DNA of 64,000 bases from Gyrodactylus bullatarudis (taxonomy: Eukaryota; Platyhelminthes; Monogenea; Gyrodactylidea; Gyrodactylidae): positions 508,119 through 572,118 of the forward strand of contig SSNU01000039.1 of NCBI GenBank assembly GCA_012064415.1. The letters run 5' to 3'. Under the pieces are notes generated by a model. The model did not search any database, was not told the origin of the DNA, and saw nothing but the letters and a program-made list of their open reading frames with translations. Positions 13,301 through 24,152 of the stretch are shown piece by piece. Each line of letters opens with the position of its first letter. Position 1 is the first letter of the stretch. The translations under genes and the position numbers were made by a program.

Positions 13301-16145
13301 TAATTTTCAGTTGGCGTGATTTTTTCATTTTTTCAAGGTGTCAGCTGAATCAAACGTTATTTTTCAGCATCACCAGTAGACATTCTAAATTTAATACATC
13401 AAGAATATTGTTAGATTTCAAATTAAGATTTTAACCTGTTCTGTGGATAAGTAAATTTTTATATTGCATTCTTTTTGAAAAATTTGAAAACTCAGATCAA
13501 CGGATGGTACTATCTGCTTAATGAGCGCACTGGTCTAAAGAAACACTTGAAGGCTGGCCTAGATGGGGGATCCTATCCACAGAGTCACAACGAGGAAACA
13601 TCCACAGTCATGTCAGTACCTATAAAGTTAGATGAAAAACAATCTCTGACCCCACCAACGAACAAGAATGCTTCACAATCCCCGTCCGGTTCCGCATTCA
13701 GCATATTCAAGACATCGACCCCCTTTACAATAAATGGAGCTGGCCTCTACCAGAATTCCCCGTACATTCTCAAGACAAAGAGTCAGCCCTCTTCCTTGAT
13801 TAATGCCCACTTTTGTAGGCCCAGGGAAGATCAGAATACTTTGGATATCTTTCAAAGTTCAATCCAAGTTAGTTCACCAAATTTTTCGTCATTTTTCACC
13901 CTAATAAGAGATGATAAGAAAACAAATGGAGAAAAAGGCTCACAACCAAAAATGATACCTTATTCTGTCTTGCCTCTATTTAATTTACAAATTCTAATTC
14001 GAATACTTTGGCCTGACGATTTTAAATACTGAAGGTTTGGTCTGAATGCATAACACCTTGAATAAGACTTTATTGATAAAGTCAATAGGCAAATTAAGTC
14101 TTTAAAACTCGGCCGATCTTGTCGTAAAACCTGTGTAATGAGTAGAAAAAGCGAATCTCACGAAAGGGTATAAATGGAAAAATTCAAAACTCCCCTTGTT
14201 ATTTCCAGAACTCTCCGTCTGTGGAAAAATCAGGGGTAGCCAGACGGTTCACTCACCAAATTCCACCTTCAAATTCGATGAACTCCCTTAGTAATAATTC
14301 AAACTTGATGCGACCTCCAAGACATTTGAGAGAATCTCCAAGTCTATCAACTAAGGAACTCTCCGATCGACTAAAGCCAGCAATAATGGCTGCCCAAAAA
14401 TTTAACCTCCAACTAGACCCTTCTATCACCAATAACAATGGCCAATATCATTCTGGCAACGGGACCCAAATGTTTCGAAACCAGTACCCTCAGTATTTCT
14501 CCTCCACTTCGTCCCATCAAGGCACTCCACTTATGACCAACAGCTGCCAAAGACAATCATTGAATATTGCTCAACCGAATAAAATAATTTATTCCCAAAA
14601 TAGCCAAAATAATAATATTATCGATCCACAGGACTACCACTGTATCAAGGTAAGATTTTTATAAGATTACTGATTAAGATTAGTCATTAATTTTGTACCT
14701 TTTATGTCAGTTTACCCTCTATCGAAATGCCAAAGGTTTCGGATTCACTCTGGCTGGTAGTTGTCCTGTCATGGTCTGCTACATTGAACCGAACTCGCCA
14801 GCCTATTATGCTGGCCTTCAGATCGGTGATTACATCATTAAAATTGACCAGCTTAACGTTTCCAGGTCCAACACTGACAATGTCGTCAGAATGTTTCGGT
14901 TAGTCTTGCCCAATCAAATGATTATCTTCACATAGCGAGATTAATTCATTTATTGATGACACGTTTTCTTGTTGTTTTATTCATTCATTCAAGTAAAAAC
15001 CATAAAATAAATATTCGAATGGAAATAAACTTTATTTATGTATTAAGTACTCACAACATGTTTTGTGTTTGCACGCACATATTCTTTTAGAGAAATTTAG
15101 TGTTTATTCCCTTGTTTTTTTTAAACAATGTATTTTTTATGTGCCCTGTCACCAGTACCTTAAATTGTATATCGTTTATTGTGAAAAAGTAGAATGTACA
15201 AGTTTTGAAAAGAAAAACAAGCAAACTTTTAGCAAGCGTACATCTCTGGGGTTAATAGCAGTGTAATATAAATTATCCCTTCTCTATACTAAATACTAAA
15301 CAAATAGGTCCAGAATGTATTTTGGAATAAATCTAATTTTCCCCTTTGAATAGAATGTCTCCAGCTTCAGTTTCCCTTACAATCCTGAGGTCGAACAATT
15401 ACCCGCTTAGTTATTCCTATCCCTACCAAGTTAATGGGTCAAATTTCATTCGAGCTTCATCTGTAGCTCCGCCTGATAACCCCCACCATAGAGGACAATT
15501 TAATTTGAGAGATAACGGCAGTATTAACAACCTAATAGAATTTCCAGTAAGTTGTTTCTTTAATCTTTCAATTTCATGTATAAAACAAAACCGTTTTTAG
15601 GATAAGAAGCCGCCCGCGTTACCCATTCGGTGTGCTAATACATTGAAAACTTCAGTTAGCATTTCAGAAAACCTAAAGATCCACCAAGACCAGCAGATGG
15701 ATTTCGGGAAGGTAAGTTGAGGTTTTCTCTTGATTATCCTGACCAGATACATATCTCATATCTCTCTTTCTTTCAAAATCAATAGATAAACTACAAGACC
15801 TTTCTCGAGTTATTTTCAGAAAATCAGATTCGTTTGCCACTTGAGTTTGTGCTTACCTCTAGTCATTTAATTCTAACCCAAATAAATTGTAGAGAAGATT
15901 TCCCTGTTAAACAATCATCGGGCGTGAACTTGAAGGACTTGTTCATTCCGATAAATAAAATCTACTATGCCAATATAAGCCAAGATACAAAGAGCCAATT
16001 AATCTATCTAGTCGTTCAATTCATCTGTGATCAAGGGTTGAGAAATTCTCTGACACTAACTGGTCCAACAATAAAACATGCCTGCGATAATCTGAGAATG
16101 CAAATGAATTCAGCCGATAAATTAAACAGGTCTTTAATGGCGTGA
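10390..16145 (+). CDS. RGS3-like C2-PDZ protein with PTB-like C-terminus (5' partial)
   Basis: Ten exons can be joined with consistent phase: 10390-10440, 12349-12407, 12484-12674, 12743-12800, 13496-13867, 14209-14649, 14711-14898, 15354-15546, 15601-15711 and 15786-16145. They encode about 674 residues, but the first exon starts in phase 1, so the true start lies upstream and was not found. A C2 domain spans roughly residues 1-150 (GKINLELQ, IHSAKGL, DFIGCMSFGVKGI, then INGWYYLLNERTGLKKHLK). That last block closely resembles vertebrate RGS3. A Ser/Asn-rich linker follows, then a PDZ domain (about 391-465) with a GFGF ligand-binding loop. The last 120 residues have a PTB/PH-like pattern (IPINKIYYANI, then a terminal helix). 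RGS3 should carry an RGS domain after the PDZ; here the frame stops at TGA first. A signalling scaffold is inferred. Confidence 0.8.
10800..11290 (+). mobile_element. Degenerate mariner-like transposase remnant
   Basis: Plus-strand translation gives STVQKWFKNGKSNFDDEPR followed by QCRPS, then EKVEENSYLSSREISADL. This matches the N-terminal helix-turn-helix region of mariner transposases (the usual V..WF..F..G.....D.PR.GRPS pattern). An in-frame TGA follows CRPSIIP, and the frame breaks again after GVLREF. A later stretch with FWKYNFLQWKEW may be a C-terminal remnant. The catalytic core is missing, so this is an internally deleted, inactive copy. Confidence 0.7.
11560..11634 (-). repeat. Terminal fragment of the TTAA-flanked repeat family
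   Basis: On the minus strand it begins TTAAGCCCTTGAAGACCC and continues with an AGAGAAATTTTTTTC block. This corresponds to the left end of the element at 47719, which begins TTAACCCTTCAAGTCCC. The other end was not recognised. Confidence 0.5.
12408..12483 (+). other. Probable GC-AG intron
   Basis: Only a GC donor (TAT|GCAAGTTT) keeps the C2-domain reading frame from SPANSIIY into IYTMVDGEKIFL. A nearby GT, one base after GCA, would put the next exon out of frame. GCAAGT is the consensus donor of minor-class GC-AG introns. The acceptor is TTTCTAG. Confidence 0.6.
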
Positions 16146-17444
16146 AATACATTACAATGAAACAAATTTTTCCTATTTGAATTAAAAATGAGAATTGCCT
16201 TTTAAATATGAGATATTCAATTTATTTTAAAAACTATACGTATACGAAATTATTCACGTACCTTATGCTAAAATAAAGAAAACAATTATTATTTAGAGCT
16301 GAATATGAATATTTGGTATTCACACCATGTACTCATAGTTCTTGATTTATGTCAACTAAATTTAAAAAATAAGCATCCATCTACTTACAATTAGAGTCAT
16401 AAATGTATGTTAAAATATATGTTAAGGAAAATTCGGGAAAAAATTGATGATTTTTAAATAATTTATTCATCATCCGTATACATTAAAGTAGATTGATCAG
16501 CTATTAATAAAAATGCGCGAGAACTCGAAAAATTGACAAAAACAGTAGTTTTAAACACCTATATACTTCCAAGTATAAGGCTGAAAATAAAATTATTTTT
16601 ATTTTTTGATCAGTTTCCGAGATTTCTAATTAGAAATATATGCATCTACTTCAAAGTATGTTGCTGATAATAAATTTATTTTTCATAGTTAATCGGATTC
16701 CGCGTGTTTTCGTTAATAATTCATCAAATTACTTCTAAGTATATAGGTGATAAATAAATTAATTAAAAATGGTTCCGCGAAATTTAATGAATTTCGACAC
16801 TTTAATGATATTATTATTAGTCAACTGTTCTTGCTACTAGTTTCGTTCATGAGCTGAGAATCTCATGATAAAGCTAAAGTGTAAAAACATCATCCATGAA
16901 ATATTCTCTTGTAGTTCACATGATAGTTCAAGAATTTTTTCAGTTACGCTTTCCATACAAGATCTATTAAAAGCAAATATATGTTATATTTAACATTTTT
17001 TCTGAAACTGAATTCATATATGAGCTATGGAATAATTTCACTCATTGAATCAGGCATCTCGTTGGGTTTGGTTTCCCAACTTCATTATCACTATCTTATC
17101 TTCTATCATGCCTCAGTGAACTGTTGTAGACATTCACTTGACGTATTTTGTAATTAAAAGACACAGCTGTAGATTTCACAGAATTTATCCAGGCTTGTAG
17201 TAAGTGGCACCGACTCGGTGCTATGTAGTACATAGTATGTACCCTTTTCATTTTCTAGAACTACTTAAGCTTCAATATAACTCGAAAGATAGCTGAGTTT
17301 ACTTTGATGAAGTCTTCATTTAATTTAACTATACAAATTATTATACTATTACAAACAACTTTAGTTTTCCAGACTTGATTTTTATTATCTTCTAAATCTT
17401 AACTTAAAAATTTTCGAATTTCAACTTTTGAAAGGTACTTTTCA
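16146..17444. other. Intergenic region
   Basis: A canonical AATAAA polyadenylation signal lies at about 16272-16277, some 130 bases past the stop codon of the C2-PDZ gene. The rest is AT-rich with no gene seen. A GC-rich palindrome at 17207-17221 is its only other striking feature. Confidence 0.6.
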
Positions 17445-17852
17445 ATGATTGTTCAAGATCAGTCGAATTATGTTTCGAAATGGACCATTCTTAAAAATTT
17501 TCCTTTCTACCTACTCTTAGTAAACTGCTTTGGGTTCATTTATGTTGAACAATTCAACAAAAATATCCTCGATCCTCTGCCGGTCTGGTCAACAGCACTT
17601 ATCTCATCTTTTACAGTGATGAGAATGTGCAAGTCTTGTACAATTAATCTGATCAATCACGAGATTATAGAGCTCATATCCAAGTTATTTTGTATACTTT
17701 TTATAATGTTATTCTCTTGTTCGACCTTGTACATTCCTCCTCTCTATAGGAATATTCTATTTCAACTTCATATACTTTTCTACCTTTTTCTGGTTATCAC
17801 CAGTTGTCTGTACTCCCTAATCATTTTGATTATCCTCAAGACTAATAAATAA
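17445..17852 (+). CDS. Small multi-pass membrane protein, unrecognised
   Basis: A single ATG-started frame of 135 codons encodes a hydrophobic protein with about four membrane segments: FPFYLLLVNCFGFIYV (about 19-34), a weaker STALISSFTVM segment, LFCILFIMLFSCSTLYI (about 86-102) and a long HILFYLFLVITSCLYSLI stretch near the C-terminus. No family signature was recognised. It ends 169 bases before the 3' end of the convergent Sec23 gene, with AATAAA overlapping the stop. The compact position and length suggest a real gene, but an upstream exon cannot be excluded. A small organelle or ciliary membrane protein is possible by size only. Confidence 0.5.
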   Translation: MIVQDQSNYVSKWTILKNFPFYLLLVNCFGFIYVEQFNKNILDPLPVWSTALISSFTVMRMCKSCTINLINHEIIELISKLFCILFIMLFSCSTLYIPPLYRNILFQLHILFYLFLVITSCLYSLIILIILKTNK

Positions 17853-18021
17853 ATCAAGGTTGTTGTGTTTCAGCATTCATTTTATATGCATATAATGTAT
17901 ATCAATAATTAGAATTATTATTATTTTTCAAATGAATTAATCTCTAAAAAGAAAGTAATTTTTTTGGTCAAGACATTTTAATAATAGATAGCATTCGAAT
18001 TAAAAGGAAAAATTGTGGCAA

Positions 18022-20714
18022 TCAAGAGGCAGAGACAGCCAATTTCTTGAGATGTTCCATGAATCCTTGGAGGGAAACGTCATCAGTAAGAACAGGATCT
18101 CCTGCGCCCTAAATATTTTTGATAGAATTTCATCAATAATCAGTCTCAAGGATGAATGACACGATAAAAATGTTTATTCAAAGATGACTCTCCAGAAAAC
18201 AGAAACACGAGATTAATTGTTACCCATTTCCCCTTATCAAAACTTACATCCGTCATCTAGGCAAGAATTATTTTTTATGTCAAATCGAAATTTTGGTCTG
18301 ACCAATGAAAGGGAAAAGAAATGTTTCACTCACTTGAGAATAACCGCCGACACTATTGTGGGTGACAGCTGGGTTGACTTTGGTGAGGAGAAATCTGGCC
18401 TGACTGCCTTCGTGTTCTGTCTCGATGTATCTGGGCAGTGGGAATCTCACCTTAAGAATTTCCTGACCTTCTGCAATCGGCTTCTGAATGATTTGCTTAA
18501 TGTATGAATATTCTGGATATTCAAGGATGCCATTGGTCTTCCATTGGGCAATGTTGGCACCCAGGTAGATTAGAATATGGAAAAAGCTGTCCATGAGAAG
18601 GATGGTATCTGGTGCTATTGATGTACTATCGAGTAGTACAGGTTCTTCACTTCCGTCCAATTTGAAAGCGGTCAGAGATGGTTGAATCATGAGGAGACTG
18701 TTGCTGCAGTCATTTTCCCAAAGAATATGTCTATAATAGGATGTTTCATCAGGGCTATTGTTAAAGACTTGGAGAAATTGCGAACGACGCATGTGGTACA
18801 TGAACTGGGGATAAAACGAAAATTCAATAGGCAATCGGAAACTCATTGGGTCATCCTGACGATAATCAGCATACTTTTGGCATAGCTTAATAAGCATCCT
18901 ATCAATCCAACGGAGGACATCGACAATATCTTGTGTTTCAGCTTTGAACATTGCCCATCTGGCCATAATAACAGTGGCAGCATCCTGGTCGAAACCAGAA
19001 ATTATGAAATTCTTTTGAATAGCAGGATCAACAAAATTACGACAAGCAGTGGTAACACGAATCTTACGCAAGCCATCAGAAGTTTGATATTGTGTAACAA
19101 ATTGAATATAGCCAAAAACTGCATTTTGTGAGAAAGCATGTGCTTGATTTTGGATGGAAGGCTCGTCAATCTCAAAGAATATTGCATAGGTATGCAGAGG
19201 AGTTAAGTTGTTGAGACGCCAGACACTGGTCTTCCCAATGCCAATTTCATTATCTGAAGTGTTGATTGTTTTCATGTTGGCGGAGAAACAATTGCCAATG
19301 CAGCCAGCAACGCGCAACTCTTTACTAGTCTAATTTTATAAAAAGAAAATCAACATTTTTTTAAATAAGAGAAAGCAAGTGAAATGAAAGCTAACTTTAC
19401 ATTCCATTTGGGCGGCAAATGCCATGTTGTAGTTATTGGGAATAACATGGCTTTTAGCGAATATCCTCTTGAAGGATTGTTGAAAAAGGGTGGAGGAGAA
19501 ACTATCAGCCATGACCATATGACCTCCAGTGTAATTGGTAAGAAATCTCTCCTCGTGAAGACCTGTCTGGTCCAAGGCACAACTGAAAATGTCAATCACA
19601 TGAGAATTCTGGGCAGCCCTATTTCCCAGACTTTCGTAATGCTAAATATACATCGTTAAACAAGACGGGAAAAAAATATTTCTGGATAATAATGACCAAC
19701 TTTAATAGCCTTTTTGATGTACGGGGCAGAGTCTTTTTCAATATCATTATGAGAACGCATAACATTCTTCAAGTCTTCATCAATAATTATACCGGGGCCA
19801 GAAGTACACGGACCGCCTTGGAATAACATGATTTTAGCTCCAGTATTTGGAAATAGAGATTCCATAAGACCAACAGCCACAGACATGGCAGCACCAACTG
19901 CCCTAATAGGTCTCGTATTGTGGGGAACTGGCCATGAGTCTGGTGGAAGATCAGTGAGTAATTGTTCCAACTTGTTCATAACATTTTCAACTGGCTGTAT
20001 GAAGATATTGTAAGGTAGTTGAGAATGAGTCTGACCCGGTGGACCAGCTGGTTGCATAAGTCTTTGATTCATCATTGCAGGTTGACCAACACTTGGACCT
20101 ACTTGACGGCCCATACCTAAAAGTTTTTGGATTTGTTGGCCAGTATAATCCTTAGATCCTTTAAATACCCAAGACTTGGCAATTATTGTTGAGCCAAGCT
20201 CATGAACATGTACCATCCTTCCAAAGGTAATCAAACCAACAAGAGATTTGGGTGGAAGCAAGCTAAGGCTTGATTTAACAGTTTCCTTGAGTTGATTGAA
20301 GTCGGCTTCTTCCACGCATGTGTCGATTACAAATAAGAAAATCGGAGGAAGAGTAGACGCCTTAACAATTGTATACTCAATGGTCATGAATTGGGAAGAT
20401 AACTCGGCAGGTAGATTTTGTTCAGTCATACCAGAATATTGATGAGGAAAATTGTTCTTTGTCATGCAAAGGCAACAAATCCATGTTTTAGATCTAATAT
20501 CATAGCGACACATTGGATTCAATATTCCACGACATTTGGTACAGATGACAGGTTCATACGTAAGAGATGGTAGATCTGGACGTTCTTTCAAAGGAGTATA
20601 GAGACACGATAAAGGAACAATAGAATTGGCCATTTCCACTTTACTACCGGGAATATAATTCCAGGGGAATCTAAGCCCATCAAAAGCTTCTGTTCGTTGA
20701 ATATAGTCTTGCAT
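18022..20714 (-). CDS. Sec23: Sec23, COPII inner-coat subunit and Sar1 GAP
   Basis: Four exons on the minus strand (20714-19701, 19641-19396, 19329-18334, 18108-18022) join in frame to give 780 residues, close to human SEC23A (765). The N-terminus has the Sec23 [10 protein letters not shown] block and a zinc finger (CTKC ... CCLC, about residues 58-83). A trunk domain with [19 protein letters not shown] follows, then [12 protein letters not shown], a beta-sandwich ([11 protein letters not shown]), a helical region, and a gelsolin-like C-terminus. The [13 protein letters not shown] stretch corresponds to the region carrying the GAP arginine finger and is intact. The end is [19 protein letters not shown]. 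Sec23 stimulates Sar1 GTPase and binds cargo adaptors during ER export. The first three introns from the 5' side are 59, 66 and 225 bases. A Gly/Pro/Gln-rich insert lies near residue 210. Confidence 0.97.
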
Positions 20715-20871
20715 TGTAGCCGACAGAACTCAAGTTGAACGTGTATAATATTTTGAAATTTCTTATGATATAATGTTGTCTAAAACAAATATTTTTTTCA
20801 ATATTTTTCTTGGCTTTAACCACTAATTTAAAATTTTATTGAATTTCAATAATTGACTAAAATTCTTAAAG
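20715..20871. promoter_or_regulatory. Probable bidirectional promoter, Sec23 / RING gene
   Basis: Only about 160-250 bases separate the Sec23 start codon (minus strand) from the first recognised coding sequence of the plus-strand RING gene. Both promoters must overlap here unless the RING gene has a more distant 5' exon. No TATA box stands out from the AT-rich background. Confidence 0.45.
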
Positions 20872-21570
20872 TGGATAGCCATATCTCTACTCTTAAAAGG
20901 GTAGAAAATGATCATGTATTGATCAATATTTCTGCTCAAAGTGAGAGTAATTTGTTTTATCTTCCAAGGTGAAAAAACTTTCTTTTTACTCTTATCATTA
21001 AAGAGTTCAGCTTTACTCAGCGTTTATAGAGACATTCCTTTGAAAGAATTCCATGAAGTATTGAATAAAAGCCACACAGAAATAAAAGAATACTTAATAG
21101 CATTCAAAATTAACGAGAAGGAACTAGATAGCAGCACAACTCAAGAGGAGATACATGTTGATGGAATCGATGTGAAGCTTAAGACCAATCGTGATAGTTA
21201 TCCAATGATTATTTCCCTGTTTAAAGAATCCAATATTGCAACAGAAAAGATTATTTTCTCTCTCTATGTCGTTCATGTGCAAGAATATCAATCGAGAATA
21301 ATTTCTAAAATTATTTACACATTTTGGAAGACTAATTATGGTCGACTGTTGTATCCACAAAAGATATACGCAAACTGTGAAAGTGATGACAGAAAGACGT
21401 GTGCATTATGTTTAGATGCAGTTCCGGATATTCTATTTTTGCCTTGTCGACACCTTTCTACATGTCAAGATTGCCTTGATAATTTGGTCGCCAGATCAAC
21501 GAACAACTTCTTTCAGTGTCCAATTTGCAGGAATATTGTTCTTGAGACCAAGAGAATAGATAGAATCTAG
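20872..21570 (+). CDS. CGRRF1-like RING-finger protein (5' end unresolved)
   Basis: The main exon (20969-21570) encodes about 200 residues ending in a RING finger: CALC, then LPCRH, C-x2-C and CPICR, the spacing used by RING E3 ligases. Upstream, DSYPMIISL, IIFSLYVVHVQEYQSRII and the general layout resemble vertebrate CGRRF1 (cell growth regulator with RING finger). Two separate frames join if bases 20941-20968 are a 28-nt intron. The upstream piece, TLKRVENDHVLINI, then aligns with the R.V.N...L.I block of CGRRF1. No ATG was found in frame; a GTG at 20941 is not a credible eukaryotic start. CGRRF1 has an N-terminal membrane segment that is missing here, so a further 5' exon is likely. A ubiquitin ligase role is inferred from the RING. 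Confidence 0.65.
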
Positions 21571-21802
21571 AAAAATTCAAGAAAGAGACTAAAGGTTCTT
21601 ATTTATTAATCTCTGATATTATACATCGTTATTTGTTGAGTCTTGGAAAAAATTAAAATATAATATACAGTTTAGATAGTACAAACATGATGGTAACAAC
21701 AGAATGTTTAAAAAGAGCTCCCCTTATCATGAAAGTTCCGTGTGTATGCAATAATACGCGCATACAAATATTGTAATAATAAAATAGGAAATAGAAGTTA
21801 CT
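21571..21802. other. Short convergent intergenic region
   Basis: This is the 232-base 3'-to-3' space between the RING gene and TMED10. No other feature was seen. Confidence 0.7.
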
Positions 21803-22408
21803 TCAATCAATCAGCTTTTTCGATTTAAAGTATTTTTTAAGGTACATTACTTGGAGAACTGCTAATGCGACAAGACAGAAAATAGAAATTATCGAAAACC
21901 AAAGAACTCGAGTGTGGGTGGATTCATTAGTGGCACGCATAGATTCAGATCTTTCATGCATGGCGGCAAAATCCTTAGCAATTTCATCAGTGGTATCTTC
22001 CAACATTCTCAGTTCCACTTCAATAGGCTTTAATTTCTCAGCTTTCATCAGCACATCGTAATCTTTGGCCTCAGAGCCATGTTTGAGATCCAAATAAACT
22101 TCAATTGGTTGATTTTGATTTGCGACTGATGATTTTGTATAGAAGCATACATCAAACATGTCATAGGATTCAACAGAGAATGAAAATTTTCCTTCATTAA
22201 TTTTCGATTTTTGAAAGAGAATGTGGCCTTTAGTATCTTGAACATCGATATTTGTTTCTATGCCAGGTATCTGATTGACATTGTAATGGCCTGTAACAAG
22301 GACATCCTGGTGAACTTCATCTTTGATGCATTTTTTGTCATTTATAGGAACAGTAAACCTAAGAGAATTTACTGTGATGAGAAGGGAAAACCAGATAAAA
22401 TACAACAT
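21803..22408 (-). CDS. TMED10: TMED10 (p24 delta) cargo receptor
   Basis: A single minus-strand exon of 201 codons starts with ATG and a signal peptide (about residues 1-15). The luminal GOLD domain follows, with the conserved disulfide cysteines at C27 and C88. A coiled-coil segment (about 120-165) includes TTDEIAKDFAAMHERSE, then comes one membrane span (about 169-191). The cytosolic tail is KKYFKSKKLID. The aromatic plus dilysine tail, almost identical to vertebrate TMED10 tails, binds COPII and COPI coats. p24 proteins cycle between ER and Golgi and act in GPI-protein export and COPI vesicle formation. It lies between Sec23 and SCAMP, also secretory genes. The lack of introns contrasts with its neighbours. 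Confidence 0.97.
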   Translation of the reverse strand: MLYFIWFSLLITVNSLRFTVPINDKKCIKDEVHQDVLVTGHYNVNQIPGIETNIDVQDTKGHILFQKSKINEGKFSFSVESYDMFDVCFYTKSSVANQNQPIEVYLDLKHGSEAKDYDVLMKAEKLKPIEVELRMLEDTTDEIAKDFAAMHERSESMRATNESTHTRVLWFSIISIFCLVALAVLQVMYLKKYFKSKKLID

Positions 22409-22726
22409 CTAAATGACGACTGTAATTTTTGTAGTGCAAATGAATTTTAAACAAAATTTATGCTTAGTATATAGCAGTTTTAATTTACGAAAGAATTATA
22501 AATTTGAATTTAAAATTTTACTTTTTTCTGAGAAAAATTTTCTCAGAACTATTGAGTCAGAATCCCTTCTCGGATATGGGATTTATTTTTTTTATAGGAA
22601 CAAGATACATATCAAAAGATATAAATATATACATGAGTTGCAGGAATCTTTTGAAATTAACAAAATTAATTTATTATTTTATTTAATACATTTTCTGAAT
22701 CAGTTATTTTGCGAATAAATGTCATT

Positions 22727-24007
22727 TCACATTGTTTGCTTTATCACAGTAGAAGTCATTCCTCTTGTCACTTCTTGACGAGCTTGCATAAAGCTTGCCC
22801 CAGTTCCTCGATAATATCCATGAACTTTTAACAATAAAAAAATAGAAGCTGCTGCGCACACACTAAAACAAGAAGCAATAAAAATCATAAATGCTCCAAC
22901 TCCACTATTTGTCTTTGTCCATGTTTTGAGACCATTTATCCAACCACTTGAATAAAATATAAGATTGTTATGTTTATTTTAGAGAAAAAATCGATAAATT
23001 GAAACTATCAGGTTAACGATTTCAGAAATTAAATTGCTTAAAATATTCAGTTGAAACATTCAATTATATGAAACATAGGAAAAAATGTGGCTTTATGAAA
23101 TAAAAACAATTGTAAATTGTATTAACAGGGAATTAAATGTGTGGATTGAATTTTTTAACTCAAAAAGAAATCAATAAGCTATTCTGAATAACTTATTCAT
23201 ACTCTTTTTCTACATTATTATTGCAAGTAAATGATAGAAAATAGAAACGTACCATGAGCCAAGATAATCGATACCGAGAGCTTGAATAATCGTCAGGATG
23301 ATATGGATAATGAACATGATGAAAAATCCAAAAAAGTTGAGAGAGCTATCCACTCTGGAGAGAAAGAATTAATGCGTAAACGGCTTACTTTAAGGCTTTG
23401 TAAAGAGTCCTATTCCAAGCTAGGAAGCCGAAAATGGGTAGAATTATAAAAATTAGGATTGAAGTGCCGAACAATCCACCACTGTATCCGTTATTCTCAC
23501 TAACAATAAAGTATGACAAAGTTCCCAGAAGATTAACAAATAAGAGAATTGTATAGGCTAGCCAGAGATAATGACCAAATTGGGCCATAAATCTTGTTTG
23601 ATCATGGAAATCATGCTCAAAGTCGACATAAAAACAAGGATTACAAGGCATGAAAGCAGGGAAAGGAGGCCAGTTTTTAGTCTGATCACTTCTTGAATGA
23701 TTTACTGTCTGTTGCTGTTGAGCCGCCTCTCGACGATTCAATTCCTTTTCACGCTCATTGAGTTCTTGAGTTTTTTTCTCAATTTCACTTAAATCTTTTT
23801 TAAACTGAATTTTAGGACTAAACTCTTGGTCCACTTTAATACTGTCTAAATTCAAAACAGCAGGTTTACCTTTTTGTTATTTTCATTACTTACTCGTAGA
23901 TGCAGTTGACTGAGGAATAGGTTCATCTTGAAATAACTTAATAATAATTTACTTTTTGGAGCAAAGGGGTTAAAAGAGTCTAGGTCACCGTCTTCAAGGT
24001 TTGACAT
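22727..24007 (-). CDS. SCAMP: Secretory carrier-associated membrane protein (SCAMP)
   Basis: Exons are 24007-23953, an optional 33-nt exon 23926-23894, 23845-23389, 23354-23253 and 22946-22727. They encode about 288 residues (277 without the optional exon). The start MSNLEDGDLDSFNPFAPK has an NPF motif for EH-domain binding. A coiled coil follows (SEIEKKTQELNEREKELNRR), then NWPPFPAFMPCNPCFYVDF, a SCAMP signature. Four membrane spans are visible, and AWNRTLYKALK sits at the place of the conserved SCAMP E-peptide. VDSSLNFF, CGWINGLKTW and KVHGYYRGTGASF are further family blocks. SCAMPs act in post-Golgi recycling and exocytosis. If the 33-nt exon is used, the preceding intron is only 26 nt; skipping it gives a 107-nt intron and keeps the frame. 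Confidence 0.93.
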
Positions 24008-24152
24008 TATGGAACTGGCTGTATACTAATTTATAACCGTGTGGAATTAATATCTCATTTTAACAAAACTTTTTCTGAGCCTTAGTTTTTGAAATATTTA
24101 AACTAAGCTGGCACTAATTCAGTTTTAAATGTTTTGAGAAATTATTTTTGAT
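24008..24152. promoter_or_regulatory. Short divergent promoter, SCAMP / acidic ORF
   Basis: Only 145 bases separate the two start codons on opposite strands. A shared bidirectional promoter is inferred. No specific motif stands out. Confidence 0.45.

Noticed and set aside
17202..17221. AAGTGGCACCGACTCGGTGC differs by one base from the terminal hairpin of a Streptococcus Cas9 tracrRNA.
   Set aside because: It is a short GC palindrome in an animal intergenic region with no repeats, cas genes or other tracrRNA parts nearby. Chance resemblance is the simplest reading.
22413..22718. 101-codon plus-strand frame between TMED10 and SCAMP.
   Set aside because: Very AT-rich composition (Phe, Lys, Asn, Ile), no domain, and it lies in the expected promoter and UTR space of minus-strand genes.
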